This document shows positions 1-6,380 of a stretch of DNA of 17,723 bases, in pieces. Numbering within the stretch: position 1 is the first letter of the stretch; every line of letters begins with the position of its first letter. The stretch comes from Ignavibacteria bacterium (GTDB lineage Bacteria > Bacteroidota > Ignavibacteria > UBA10030 > SZUA-254): assembly GCA_005877655.1 (NCBI GenBank), contig VBOC01000155.1, forward strand, positions 1-17,723, read 5' to 3'. The notes under the pieces are model-generated. The model was not told where the DNA came from. It saw only the letters and a list, made by a program, of their open reading frames with translations, and searched no databases. Made by a program: the position numbers and the translations under genes.

Positions 1-1035
1 CCACGCCAGCGTGAGGGTTGCCGGCTGGTTCGCTGTGCCGTTGAGCGGTGACGAGAGGACCGGAGGAGCGGGTGTGCCGGCAACTGTCGCAAAGTACCAG
101 GCGCTCGACCAGGCGCCCCGCCCCCCGGCGTTTTTCGCGCTGACCCGCCAGTAGTAGATGGCGCCGTTCGCAAGCGGCCCCACGGCGCGGGAAGTCGCGG
201 TGAGCGTTGAATCATCGAGGACGAGCGTGGCAAACCCCGGGCCGGCCGATACCTGCAGACGGTAACTTGGGGCCCCCGGTATGGACGACCAGCTGAGCGT
301 CACTGTCAGCGGCTGATCTGCCGCCCCGTTTGGAGGCGATGTGAGCGTCGGAGCGGGGGGCGGGGCCGCTGTCGTTGTGAAACCCATGCTCGCCGACCAG
401 GCGCTTGTACCGCCGGCATTCGATGCGTTCACGCGCCAATAATAGTCGAAATTGTTCGCCAGACCCTGAACCGGCCGGCTGGTCGCCGTGACCGTGGAAT
501 CATCCACGACCAATGTGGAGAAGACAGGAGAGGCGGATAGCTGCACCCTGTAGGAGGTCGCCCCCGAAGAGGCTCCCCATGCCAGCGTCACGCTCGTCGG
601 CACCGTTGCGCCGTCGGGGGGGCTTGAAGGAACCGGCGAAGGCGGAGGCGCAGGGAGAGTCGTAACGATCCACGTATCCGACCATGCACTCTGGTCCACA
701 ATATTTTGCGCTCTCACGCGCCAATAGTATGTTGTGCTCCGGTGAAGGCCACTCACGTCTGTCGATTGTCCAAAAATCAATGAATCGTGATACACGAGCG
801 TTGTGAACAAAGGAGTATCGGAGATCTGCAGTTCGTAGCTGGTGGCGCCGAGGACTGCGCGCCAGGCGAACGTCAGCGACGTCGGTTGATTGATGGAGCT
901 ATCAGGCGGAGACAGGAGCCTGGGCGCAGGAAGGACCTGGGCCGCCGATCTGGTACCCGCCGCAAGGAACAGGATGAACAATGCGCACCAGAGCCGCCCT
1001 GCGGCCTTCCAGGACCTCCCGATCCGATTGTTCAT
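1..1035 (-). CDS. Secreted fibronectin type III repeat protein (C-terminus outside window)
   Basis: The reading frame is open from an ATG at 1035 to the window edge (345 codons). The first 33 residues form a signal peptide: basic MNNRIGR start, hydrophobic core, and a probable cut after RSAAQ or just before. Tandem modules follow, each with a Trp in a T-L-x-W strand (residues 58, 153, 249, 345), a Y-x-L/V-Q-x-S strand, a Y-Y-W-R-V strand and an N/Q-x-x-x-x-x-A-W-S turn. This is the fibronectin type III pattern. Repeat spacing is 95, 96 and 96 residues, so the last two periods are exactly 288 nt. The protein is probably exported to the surface or periplasm as an adhesive or scaffold protein. 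A sorting domain (for example type IX secretion) would be beyond the left edge and cannot be seen. It lies 22 nt downstream of the WecA-like gene, in the same orientation, so it is probably the end of that operon. Binding partner unknown. Confidence 0.85.
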   Translation of the reverse strand, partial: MNNRIGRSWKAAGRLWCALFILFLAAGTRSAAQVLPAPRLLSPPDSSINQPTSLTFAWRAVLGATSYELQISDTPLFTTLVYHDSLIFGQSTDVSGLHRSTTYYWRVRAQNIVDQSAWSDTWIVTTLPAPPPSPVPSSPPDGATVPTSVTLAWGASSGATSYRVQLSASPVFSTLVVDDSTVTATSRPVQGLANNFDYYWRVNASNAGGTSAWSASMGFTTTAAPPPAPTLTSPPNGAADQPLTVTLSWSSIPGAPSYRLQVSAGPGFATLVLDDSTLTATSRAVGPLANGAIYYWRVSAKNAGGRGAWSSAWYFATVAGTPAPPVLSSPLNGTANQPATLTLAW

Positions 1036-1057
1036 GACAGCATCCGCGTTTAGAAAC

Positions 1058-2989
1058 TCATCGTTTCGCATAAACAAGGACGCCACCGGCCTTTGTTCTC
1101 TCTTCATGAGTTTTCATGTTCTCCAACCGAATCTCAGACCTCCGGATGCCGATTGAATTGAGCCGTGCGATTTCCTCGAGGCGCCGCAGGATCTCGGGTT
1201 TCACGTCCTGGTCTGCAATCAACAACTCATCGACTTTCATCTTATGCAGCAACCCCTCAAGTTTCCAATGGCCTCCGAACACGGGGTAGCCGTTGACGTT
1301 TTTGCCCTCGAGCTCTGCGTCGTCGTCCAGGAATCCGACCGGGATCAGCTTCGGGGCGGGATCATTCAGGATTTTCTGGAGAAGCAGCATGCCGTCGGTT
1401 CCGGCGCCGTAGATGAGTGTGCGCCTGCCTCCTTCAATCTCCCGGCGGGAAATGTATCTGAGAACGTGGAACGACGCCCGGGTCCCGGCGACTAATGACG
1501 CCAGAATGTAAAAATCCAGAATGAGCCCTGTAACACCCAGGGCGGCGGAGGACCGGGATGTGACCATAAAAAACAGCGCCGTTATTCCGACGGCGGCGGT
1601 CGCCGTCTTGAGGATGTTCAGCAAGTCTCCCAGCCCGAACATCCGGATGGTCTCCCGGTAGAGGCCGAATGCGCAGAACAGGGAGAGCTGCAGGAAACCG
1701 ACCATCGCCAGCGACAGGAAAAATTCGCGACCCGAGAACATCTCGCCCGGAGTCGTCAGGAGGAATGAGAATGAAAAGGCGATCAGTATGTAACAAAGGT
1801 CGAGGAACGCATGGAAGAGCGTGCGGTGCATCAGCGATGAGTCGTAGATCGGAAGCAGCAACCCGTTTCGAAGCACGGCGATCTCGCGGTACTGAAGTCT
1901 CCGCACGCCGACAACAGATGCGATCGAAATCGCAGCAACGATAAACGCGTTGGTGCTGCTGTTGCTGACCTGGAGCGCGAACGCGGCGCCCCCAAAGACG
2001 CAGGAGACCAGATATAAAACGAACACCACCGTGCGCTGCGACAGTCCCTTCGCGATCAACCTGTGGTGGATATGAGCTTTATCGGGTGTGACAATCGTGT
2101 GAAGCCTCGCGAGAAGCCCAGCCGGGCCGGAGCCTGTCGGGACGAGCGATTTCAACATCCGTCTAATCATAGAGAGAAGCGTGTCCATGATCGGCAACCC
2201 CAGCGCGAGCAGCGGGACGAGGATGGCAAATGCCGTGGATCCCTTGGTCGAACTCTGGATGGACAACAGTGCAAGTGAGAATCCGAGGAATAGGCTGCCG
2301 GAGTCTCCCAGGAAAATCCGCGCCGGGTTGAAATTATATTTCAGGAAACCGATGAGGGCTCCGGCCAGCGCAAGAGATATCATGGCGATTGCATAATGCT
2401 GAGAGAGGCAGGAAATCGCGCAGATGGTAATCGAAGCGATGACGGCGATTCCCGAGGCGAGTCCATCGAGGCCGTCGATGAGATTAAACGCATTCGTCAC
2501 GCCGACGATCCAGAGAACCGTGACGGGAAAATCGAGTATGCCCAAATCCAGCAGGTTGGAGCCGAGGATATTCGTCACCGATGAAATATGGACACCGGCG
2601 ACGTAAACGGTCGTCGCTGCGAGCGCCTGCGCCAGGAATTTTCGGCCCGCCTTGATGGGCCGAATGTCATCCCAGATGCCAACGGCGAGCATGAACATCA
2701 GAGATCCGATAAGCAGGATTGCCTGATGCGTCTGAAGCCGCGAAATCGAATGGAGAAAGGGATTGATCGGATACAGGATCACCAGGGCCGGCAGAAGGCT
2801 CGCGTAAATACCGACGCCCCCCAGGCGCGGCATCGGGCGCGTATGAATTTTTCGTTCGTCGGGCTCGTCGATGGCCCCGACACGGCCGGCCAGCTTGATG
2901 ACCAGGGGAGTCGCAATCAGCGAAAGAACCAATGGAATCCCGAAGGTGAGGATGACCCTCAATACGGTTACGATGGTCTCGTTGCTCAT
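1058..2989 (-). CDS. WecA/TagO-type phosphoglycosyltransferase fused to CapD-like TM/Rossmann module
   Basis: 643 residues. Residues 1-340 are a polytopic GT4/MraY-superfamily domain that transfers a HexNAc-1-phosphate from a UDP-sugar to undecaprenyl phosphate, the first step of polymer assembly. Visible signatures are DEPDERKIHTRPMPRLGG (41-58), an Asp pair in WDDIR (106-110), NAFNLIDGLDGLASG (166-180), FLGDSGSLFLGF (226-237) and HIHHR (306-310). Family members usually end near residue 350. Here residues 390-510 carry four further membrane segments and 520-600 a Rossmann-type domain with the nucleotide-binding turn YGAGTDG (527-533). These resemble the N-terminal half of CapD/PglF-type dehydratases (CoA_binding_3-like), but without their SDR catalytic domain. 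The extra module may sense a nucleotide or tether partner enzymes (inference). The start at 2989 lies 6 nt after the stop of the PorV-like gene. Confidence is high for the first domain and good for the fusion. Confidence 0.9.
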   Translation of the reverse strand: MSNETIVTVLRVILTFGIPLVLSLIATPLVIKLAGRVGAIDEPDERKIHTRPMPRLGGVGIYASLLPALVILYPINPFLHSISRLQTHQAILLIGSLMFMLAVGIWDDIRPIKAGRKFLAQALAATTVYVAGVHISSVTNILGSNLLDLGILDFPVTVLWIVGVTNAFNLIDGLDGLASGIAVIASITICAISCLSQHYAIAMISLALAGALIGFLKYNFNPARIFLGDSGSLFLGFSLALLSIQSSTKGSTAFAILVPLLALGLPIMDTLLSMIRRMLKSLVPTGSGPAGLLARLHTIVTPDKAHIHHRLIAKGLSQRTVVFVLYLVSCVFGGAAFALQVSNSSTNAFIVAAISIASVVGVRRLQYREIAVLRNGLLLPIYDSSLMHRTLFHAFLDLCYILIAFSFSFLLTTPGEMFSGREFFLSLAMVGFLQLSLFCAFGLYRETIRMFGLGDLLNILKTATAAVGITALFFMVTSRSSAALGVTGLILDFYILASLVAGTRASFHVLRYISRREIEGGRRTLIYGAGTDGMLLLQKILNDPAPKLIPVGFLDDDAELEGKNVNGYPVFGGHWKLEGLLHKMKVDELLIADQDVKPEILRRLEEIARLNSIGIRRSEIRLENMKTHEERTKAGGVLVYAKR

Positions 2990-2995
2990 GGGGGT

Positions 2996-3520
2996 TCAGA
3001 GTCCTATTAGTAAACTTATCTCGTGGAATTGTGATATATCGTTACCCGGAGAAATGGCGTAATCGATCTCGATCCGCTTGGTGATGAATCCCGCGCCGTA
3101 GTGTGCAGCCGAAGCGCCGGGAAGAGCGATGTAACCGGCGCGAAGAGCGATGGTTCCCACCGGGTAGATTTCGAGGCCGACTTTGTAACGGGATCCGGAC
3201 TCACCAATGCTCTTTTCGTCCGCGACCTCCAGGACAAGCAACCGCCGTCCCACGAACGAAGGATATTGAAGGCTGAGGCCGAGCCCGAGGCTTGCCGGAA
3301 CGGGTTCCGTTACCAGCGCCGTTCCGGGCTGGTCCCGCCGGATATCAATCCTGGAACCGATCCCGGTGTACACCAGGCCGTAGGTGGCGCCGGGGGTGGG
3401 ACTGTAAAAACATCCCGCCGACCATGAACGCGCCGTCGCCCGCTCTGTACCGCTTTCCGCTGTCGATGCGCCTACCCTGCCGCCAAGGCTGAAATTGTAA
3501 TGCGGCCCCGCCGCTCTGAT
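2996..3520 (-). CDS. PorV/PorQ-like outer-membrane protein, 3' fragment of a frameshifted gene
   Basis: This frame opens after a TGA at 3523-3521 and continues the protein begun at 3878. It reads GPHYNFSLGGRVGAS, then SAGCFYSPTPGATYGLVYTG and SLGLGLSLQYP, and ends EISLLIGL. The alternating aromatic/glycine strands and the hydrophobic C-terminal strand are typical of an outer-membrane beta-barrel. Removing one base from the C4 run at 3506-3509 (G4 on the coding strand) joins the two frames as NLNQSGGPHYNFSLGGRVG without losing residues, giving a gene of about 294 codons. No start codon with a ribosome-binding site is visible for this part alone, so it is unlikely to be a separate gene. It ends 6 nt before the WecA-like start. 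Confidence 0.7.
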   Translation of the reverse strand: MRAAGPHYNFSLGGRVGASTAESGTERATARSWSAGCFYSPTPGATYGLVYTGIGSRIDIRRDQPGTALVTEPVPASLGLGLSLQYPSFVGRRLLVLEVADEKSIGESGSRYKVGLEIYPVGTIALRAGYIALPGASAAHYGAGFITKRIEIDYAISPGNDISQFHEISLLIGL

Positions 3521-3878
3521 TCAGATTACCGGTATGGGTCAGCATCAGACCGACGCCGAACATGTCCTCTCTCGATGCCGGGAATGCGAACGCAGCCCCC
3601 TCGCTCATGGAAGGATCCAATACCTCCTGAACATGATTCACGGTGAGGAATCTTCTTTCAATAAAGAGAAGGGCTGCCGGATTTCCGTACATGCTGCTCG
3701 GGTCAAACGCCTCGGCCGCCGTAACGCCGCCAAGAGCCGCGCTGCGCGCTCCTCCTTCGACCGGGAGCGGATGATAACCGGATGATTGCTGGGAAAACGC
3801 CCGTCCGGCCATCGACAGCATGGCGATTGCACAAATCGGGACCAGCCGGAAATGCATCATCTGCGCATGGCTTGTCAT
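3345..3878 (-). CDS. PorV/PorQ-like outer-membrane protein, 5' fragment of a frameshifted gene
   Basis: The ORF starts at ATG 3878 (an alternative is MMHF at 3860) and has a signal peptide, LVPICAIAMLSMAGRAFSQQ, with probable cleavage after AFS. The mature start GARSAALGGVTAAEAFDPSS followed by NPAAL is the N-terminal signature of PorV/PorQ/UPF0164-type outer-membrane proteins of the FCB group, some of which (PorV) serve type IX secretion. The protein-like sequence stops making sense after THTGNLNQSGG, near 3510. The rest of this frame to the stop at 3345 is out-of-frame sequence, and the true C-terminal half continues in the next frame (see the 3' fragment). The start lies 11 nt after the Wza-like stop. 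Its place between an export lipoprotein and a polysaccharide initiator suggests an outer-membrane partner of export or a substrate-handling protein; this is inference. Confidence 0.75.
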   Translation of the reverse strand: MTSHAQMMHFRLVPICAIAMLSMAGRAFSQQSSGYHPLPVEGGARSAALGGVTAAEAFDPSSMYGNPAALLFIERRFLTVNHVQEVLDPSMSEGAAFAFPASREDMFGVGLMLTHTGNLNQSGGAALQFQPWRQGRRIDSGKRYRAGDGAFMVGGMFLQSHPRRHLRPGVHRDRFQD

Positions 3879-3889
3879 TGATCAGCCTG

Positions 3890-4630
3890 TCAGTGCACAA
3901 AACTAAAAAAACCGAACAGGAGCACGGCATCGCGGAGGAAATCGGAGAATTGCTTTACGGCATTCTCCGTCTTCGGCACGAATACGGTGTCCCCCGGTCT
4001 CACTCTCGGAAGCCCCTCCACGGTCCCGTTTTCAAGCGCCGTCGCCAGGTCGACCTCCACGGGGTCTTCATTCCTTCCGGCCCGGATAATCTTCACATGA
4101 CGCAGATCGGCTTCCGGGGTTGATCCGCCCGCGCTGGATATCATTTCGACAAGCGGCACTTCAGTCAATACAGGGAAATTTTCCTGCTTCACCACAGCGC
4201 CGATAACCGTGACTTTCTGAGTAAGCGGACTGAAGATCGCAACGATGATTCTGGGGTCGCCGTGGATGTAATCCGAGAGCTTCTGCTTGAGGAGCTGCTG
4301 AAATTGCTCTTTGGTAAGTCCGTCTACCATAAGCTCGCCGACGAGGGGCACGATGATCATCCCTCCTTCGCGAACCATGCTCTTCGTGGTGAACTCGGGG
4401 TATCCCCACACCGAAACGTCCACGGAATCGCCCTGTTTGATGCGATAGGCCTTCGGCTGGGAAACCGCCACTCCCAGCGAACCCGAACCCGACCGGGAAT
4501 AACCCGCAGGATTCTCACGTACGACGCTCTCCCGTGTGCTGCAGGAGATTATGAACAGTCCGGCTAAAAGAGGCAGCAAGGTGTGAATTATTTGCACAGC
4601 TGCGCGCTGCAGAACGACTAGTTTTTGCAT
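3890..4630 (-). CDS. wza: Wza-like outer-membrane polysaccharide export lipoprotein
   Basis: 246 residues. A hydrophobic leader ends in a lipobox, FIISC, with the lipidated Cys at residue 30. Residues 61-135 match the Poly_export domain (YRIKQGDSVDVSVWGYPEF, then GMIIVPLVGEL and GLTKEQFQQLL). Residues 138-218 are one SLBB domain (VTVIGAVVKQENFPV, then VRPGDTVFVPKTE). The C-terminus, DFLRDAVLLFGFFSF, is a hydrophobic helix of the kind that spans the outer membrane in Wza. It is shorter than E. coli Wza (379 residues) and has one SLBB domain rather than two, as in many short Bacteroidota export proteins. It would form the outer-membrane channel working with the Wzz-like protein encoded divergently. 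An upstream in-frame TGA at about 4642 blocks extension of the start. No good Shine-Dalgarno precedes the ATG; the nearest one, at 4675-4680, serves an overlapping mini-ORF (see 4618-4665). Confidence 0.9.
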   Translation of the reverse strand: MQKLVVLQRAAVQIIHTLLPLLAGLFIISCSTRESVVRENPAGYSRSGSGSLGVAVSQPKAYRIKQGDSVDVSVWGYPEFTTKSMVREGGMIIVPLVGELMVDGLTKEQFQQLLKQKLSDYIHGDPRIIVAIFSPLTQKVTVIGAVVKQENFPVLTEVPLVEMISSAGGSTPEADLRHVKIIRAGRNEDPVEVDLATALENGTVEGLPRVRPGDTVFVPKTENAVKQFSDFLRDAVLLFGFFSFVH

Positions 4631-4665
4631 AGGAGATGCTCACTGATAGTTCGTTTCGCATCCAT
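4618..4665 (-). CDS. Possible 15-codon leader ORF overlapping the wza start
   Basis: On the minus strand GGGAGG (4680-4675) is followed after 9 nt by ATG (4665-4663), a stronger initiation signal than the one before the wza-like ATG at 4630. The frame reads MDAKRTISEHLLCKN and stops at TAG 4620-4618, overlapping the wza start in another frame. It may be a translated leader that couples or tunes wza translation. Alternatively, a one-base error could mean that wza really starts at 4665 with an N-terminal extension. Chance occurrence is also possible. Confidence 0.25.
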   Translation of the reverse strand: MDAKRTISEHLLCKN

Positions 4666-4888
4666 TATGGAATGCCTCCCAGTTATTTTATGAAGAAAAT
4701 CATGGCGCTCATGCCTGTGTTCAAATGGCTAAGTACAAGAAGCGTACCAGTCGGGTGTCCGGATCGTGCCGGGGAAGATTCTTGCCCGTTTCCTCCAGCA
4801 AAGCAAGAAAATCGGCTGGAGCGCTTTGACCGCCGTCTGACCGAGGCCGGAATCCCTGGTCGCGGATTTCAGTCCGGAGCGTCGTGAT

Positions 4889-4905
4889 GGGTGCAAGATT
4901 TGCAC
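4889..4905 (+). promoter_or_regulatory. Palindrome GTGCAA-GAT-TTGCAC; operator or sigma-54-like -24/-12 element
   Basis: Positions 4891-4905 form a perfect inverted repeat with 6-nt arms and a 3-nt spacer, a typical size for a dimeric regulator half-site pair. The same bases also fit the sigma-54 pattern: GG at 4890-4891, ten bases, then GC at 4902-4903 inside TTGCA. Nine of twelve consensus positions match by my count. If it were a promoter, transcription would start near 4915 and leave a leader of about 140 nt before the wzz-like gene. The two readings are alternatives and neither is proven. Confidence 0.3.
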
Positions 4906-4969
4906 ACTGCTCACAGGGGGTTGGCTCCCGCTGAATGATCTTCCCAATGAAAATCGACGAAAAGGCGGG

Positions 4970-4998
4970 TTTAGGCGCGAAAAATGATTTGGTATGAT
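4970..4998 (+). promoter_or_regulatory. Candidate sigma-70-type promoter for the plus-strand operon
   Basis: TTTAGG (4970-4975) is separated by 17 nt from TATGAT (4993-4998), and TGG directly precedes the -10 box (extended -10). The -35 matches only three of six consensus bases. It lies about 60 nt upstream of the GTG start at 5058 and faces the polysaccharide genes. If the host is a Bacteroidota with a divergent primary sigma factor, this E. coli-style match may mean little. Confidence 0.35.
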
Positions 4999-5057
4999 AA
5001 TTGTCCCCCCTATCATGTCGGCATGAGTATCCCATAAGAGCCAGAAAGGATCCTCCA

Positions 5058-6077
5058 GTGAGTCCAGCGCAGTTTTCCGCCCATGACATCATCAATCTTC
5101 TCGTCCGCAGAAAAAAACTGATGAAGGTTTCGTTTTCCGTCGTCTTTCTCCTCAGCACGCTGTGCGCGTTTATCCTGCCGCGGAAATACGAATCGTCCAT
5201 CACGATCCTTGTGCAGCGCGACGAAACCCTTAATCCGCTCGTGAGCTATGAGATGGCTGTCTCGATGGCTTCCGAAGACCGGCTGAGGACGTTCAACGAG
5301 ATCATTTACAGCCGCCCCAGCATCGAGGCTCTCATTGACAGCATCGGCCTGAGACGGTCGATCGGCTCAACGCGGCAGCAGGAGGATTTAATAAAAGAAC
5401 TGCGCAAGAATATTAAGACAGACCGGAAGGGCGACTCCTTCTCGATCACGTATGTCGATGTGGATCCCGTCCGGGCGCAATTAGCCGTTTCCGCCGTAGA
5501 GAGCTACTTCGTCAAGACGGAGCTTCAGGTCGAGCACCAGCGGGACGAACTCACCGTGGAATTCTTCGAAAAGAAGCTGGATGACTTGCGTCAGAAATTC
5601 GAAGAGAATCAGAAACAGATGGTCTCGCTCCTGCGTCAGCGAATTCAGGAACAGCCCACGGAGAATCGCGGACTGTACACGCAGGTTGAGAATGCGGACA
5701 AACAGATCGGCGACATCGATGCGAGGATAAAGACGTATCAGCGCGAACTGGGCGTTCTGCGTTCATTTCCGCAATCACTTGAGAGCGCCAGGGGCAGGCA
5801 GGCACTCGACGAATTGCAGCGAGCGGACCTGCCGTTATCGGGCGATCTCCACACGGTGCTCGCCAAACGGGATGAACTCCTCCAGCGCTATACCTCTCAA
5901 TATCCTGGACCGCATGAGGAAGGTGCTCGAAACCGAGATTTCGAAGCAGCAATCGGATCTGTTCTCCCTCCAGCAAAAGAGGGGTCAATCGATCAACGAC
6001 CTCAAGCAATCCTCCGTAACCCAGCGTGTCGATCAGGACAAGGAGGCCGACTACGGCATTTACCAGAAACTCTATGA
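5058..6077 (+). CDS. Wzz/GumC-like chain-length determinant, 5' fragment of a frameshifted gene
   Basis: I chose the GTG at 5058 because AAAGGA lies 7 nt upstream; the protein then starts MSPAQFSAHDIINLLVRRKK. One membrane helix follows at residues 20-40 (LMKVSFSVVFLLSTLCAFIL), then a Wzz-type periplasmic domain (KYESSITILVQRDE) and long charged helices that should form coiled coils (from about 5560 onward). Sequence sense is lost after LLQRYTSQYP at about 5906. The remainder of this frame to the stop at 6077 is out of frame, while the true continuation (DRMRKVLETEI) lies in the +1 frame. Family members keep one or two residues between YP and LDRM, so a small deletion (about 2 nt missing) fits slightly better than a one-base insertion. 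The protein would span the inner membrane and set polymer length with the Wza-like channel and the ATPase encoded next. Confidence 0.85.
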   Translation: MSPAQFSAHDIINLLVRRKKLMKVSFSVVFLLSTLCAFILPRKYESSITILVQRDETLNPLVSYEMAVSMASEDRLRTFNEIIYSRPSIEALIDSIGLRRSIGSTRQQEDLIKELRKNIKTDRKGDSFSITYVDVDPVRAQLAVSAVESYFVKTELQVEHQRDELTVEFFEKKLDDLRQKFEENQKQMVSLLRQRIQEQPTENRGLYTQVENADKQIGDIDARIKTYQRELGVLRSFPQSLESARGRQALDELQRADLPLSGDLHTVLAKRDELLQRYTSQYPGPHEEGARNRDFEAAIGSVLPPAKEGSIDQRPQAILRNPACRSGQGGRLRHLPETL

Positions 6078-6354
6078 CGAAATGAAGGTGAAGCTTGAGC
6101 AGGCCCGCACGGCCCGCGACCTCGGCAAGCGGGCGGCCAATCAGTTCGTCGTCATTGATCCCGCACAGGTGCCGGCCGAAGCGACAAAGCCGAACCGGAC
6201 GCTTCTGATCGCGGGGGGATTCGGTCTCGGACTCTTCATGGGCCTGCTCGCCGCGGTGGGCGCGGAGCTTATGGATACCCGGGTGCGATCGCCCCTGGAT
6301 GTCGAAGTGTACGGAAAGCCGATCATCGCGTTCATCCCCGAGAACCTGCAATAG
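5905..6354 (+). CDS. Wzz/GumC-like chain-length determinant, 3' fragment
   Basis: This frame continues the protein begun at 5058: LDRMRKVLETEISKQQSDLF, then long coiled-coil helices with QRVDQDKEADYGIYQKLYDE, a conserved Pro-rich stretch (DPAQVPAEATKPNRT) and the second membrane helix LLIAGGFGLGLFMGLLAAVG. The C-terminus, TRVRSPLDVEVYGKPIIAFI, is the usual cytoplasmic tail that contacts the BY-kinase in this family. Rejoined, the gene would encode about 432 residues, normal for GumC-like proteins that lack a fused kinase. An ATG at 5914 exists but has no obvious Shine-Dalgarno, so separate translation is unlikely. The fragment ends 26 nt before the ATPase start. Confidence 0.8.
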   Translation: MDRMRKVLETEISKQQSDLFSLQQKRGQSINDLKQSSVTQRVDQDKEADYGIYQKLYDEMKVKLEQARTARDLGKRAANQFVVIDPAQVPAEATKPNRTLLIAGGFGLGLFMGLLAAVGAELMDTRVRSPLDVEVYGKPIIAFIPENLQ

Positions 6355-6380
6355 GCGCCGGACCATTGAAAGGAGTAATG

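Larger units (their letters stand above)
4666..5057. other. Divergent intergenic region (about 390 nt) between the two gene sets
   Basis: No convincing gene lies here. Short open frames on either strand lack family resemblance and usable ribosome-binding sites. The region must carry the promoters of both divergent transcripts. On the plus strand I see an extended -10 type promoter (4970-4998) and, further upstream, a short palindrome with sigma-54-like spacing (4889-4905). I see no convincing promoter for the minus-strand genes and no terminator hairpin. Confidence 0.7.

Noticed and set aside
1..1035. Regularly spaced repeats at the left end as a possible CRISPR or DNA repeat array
   Set aside because: The period is 285-288 nt, in one reading frame, and encodes fibronectin type III modules.
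3890..3915. T-rich tract at the wza end (TTTTTTTAG on the minus strand) as a Rho-independent terminator
   Set aside because: It lies inside the coding end (GFFSF codons), no stable hairpin precedes it, and the next gene starts 11 nt downstream.
4636..4887. 83-codon plus-strand frame upstream of wzz (MLTDSSFRIHYG)
   Set aside because: AGGAGA lies too close to its ATG, composition is not protein-like, and it ends before the proposed promoter; probably chance.
4721..5203. 160-codon open frame on the minus strand across the divergent control region and the wzz start
   Set aside because: No family resemblance, no ribosome-binding site, and it overlaps the well-supported Wzz N-terminus antisense; GC-rich shadow frame.
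5551..6366. 271-codon minus-strand frame antisense to the wzz-like gene
   Set aside because: Low-complexity, Arg/His/Leu-rich antisense translation of coiled-coil codons; the plus strand carries clear Wzz motifs.
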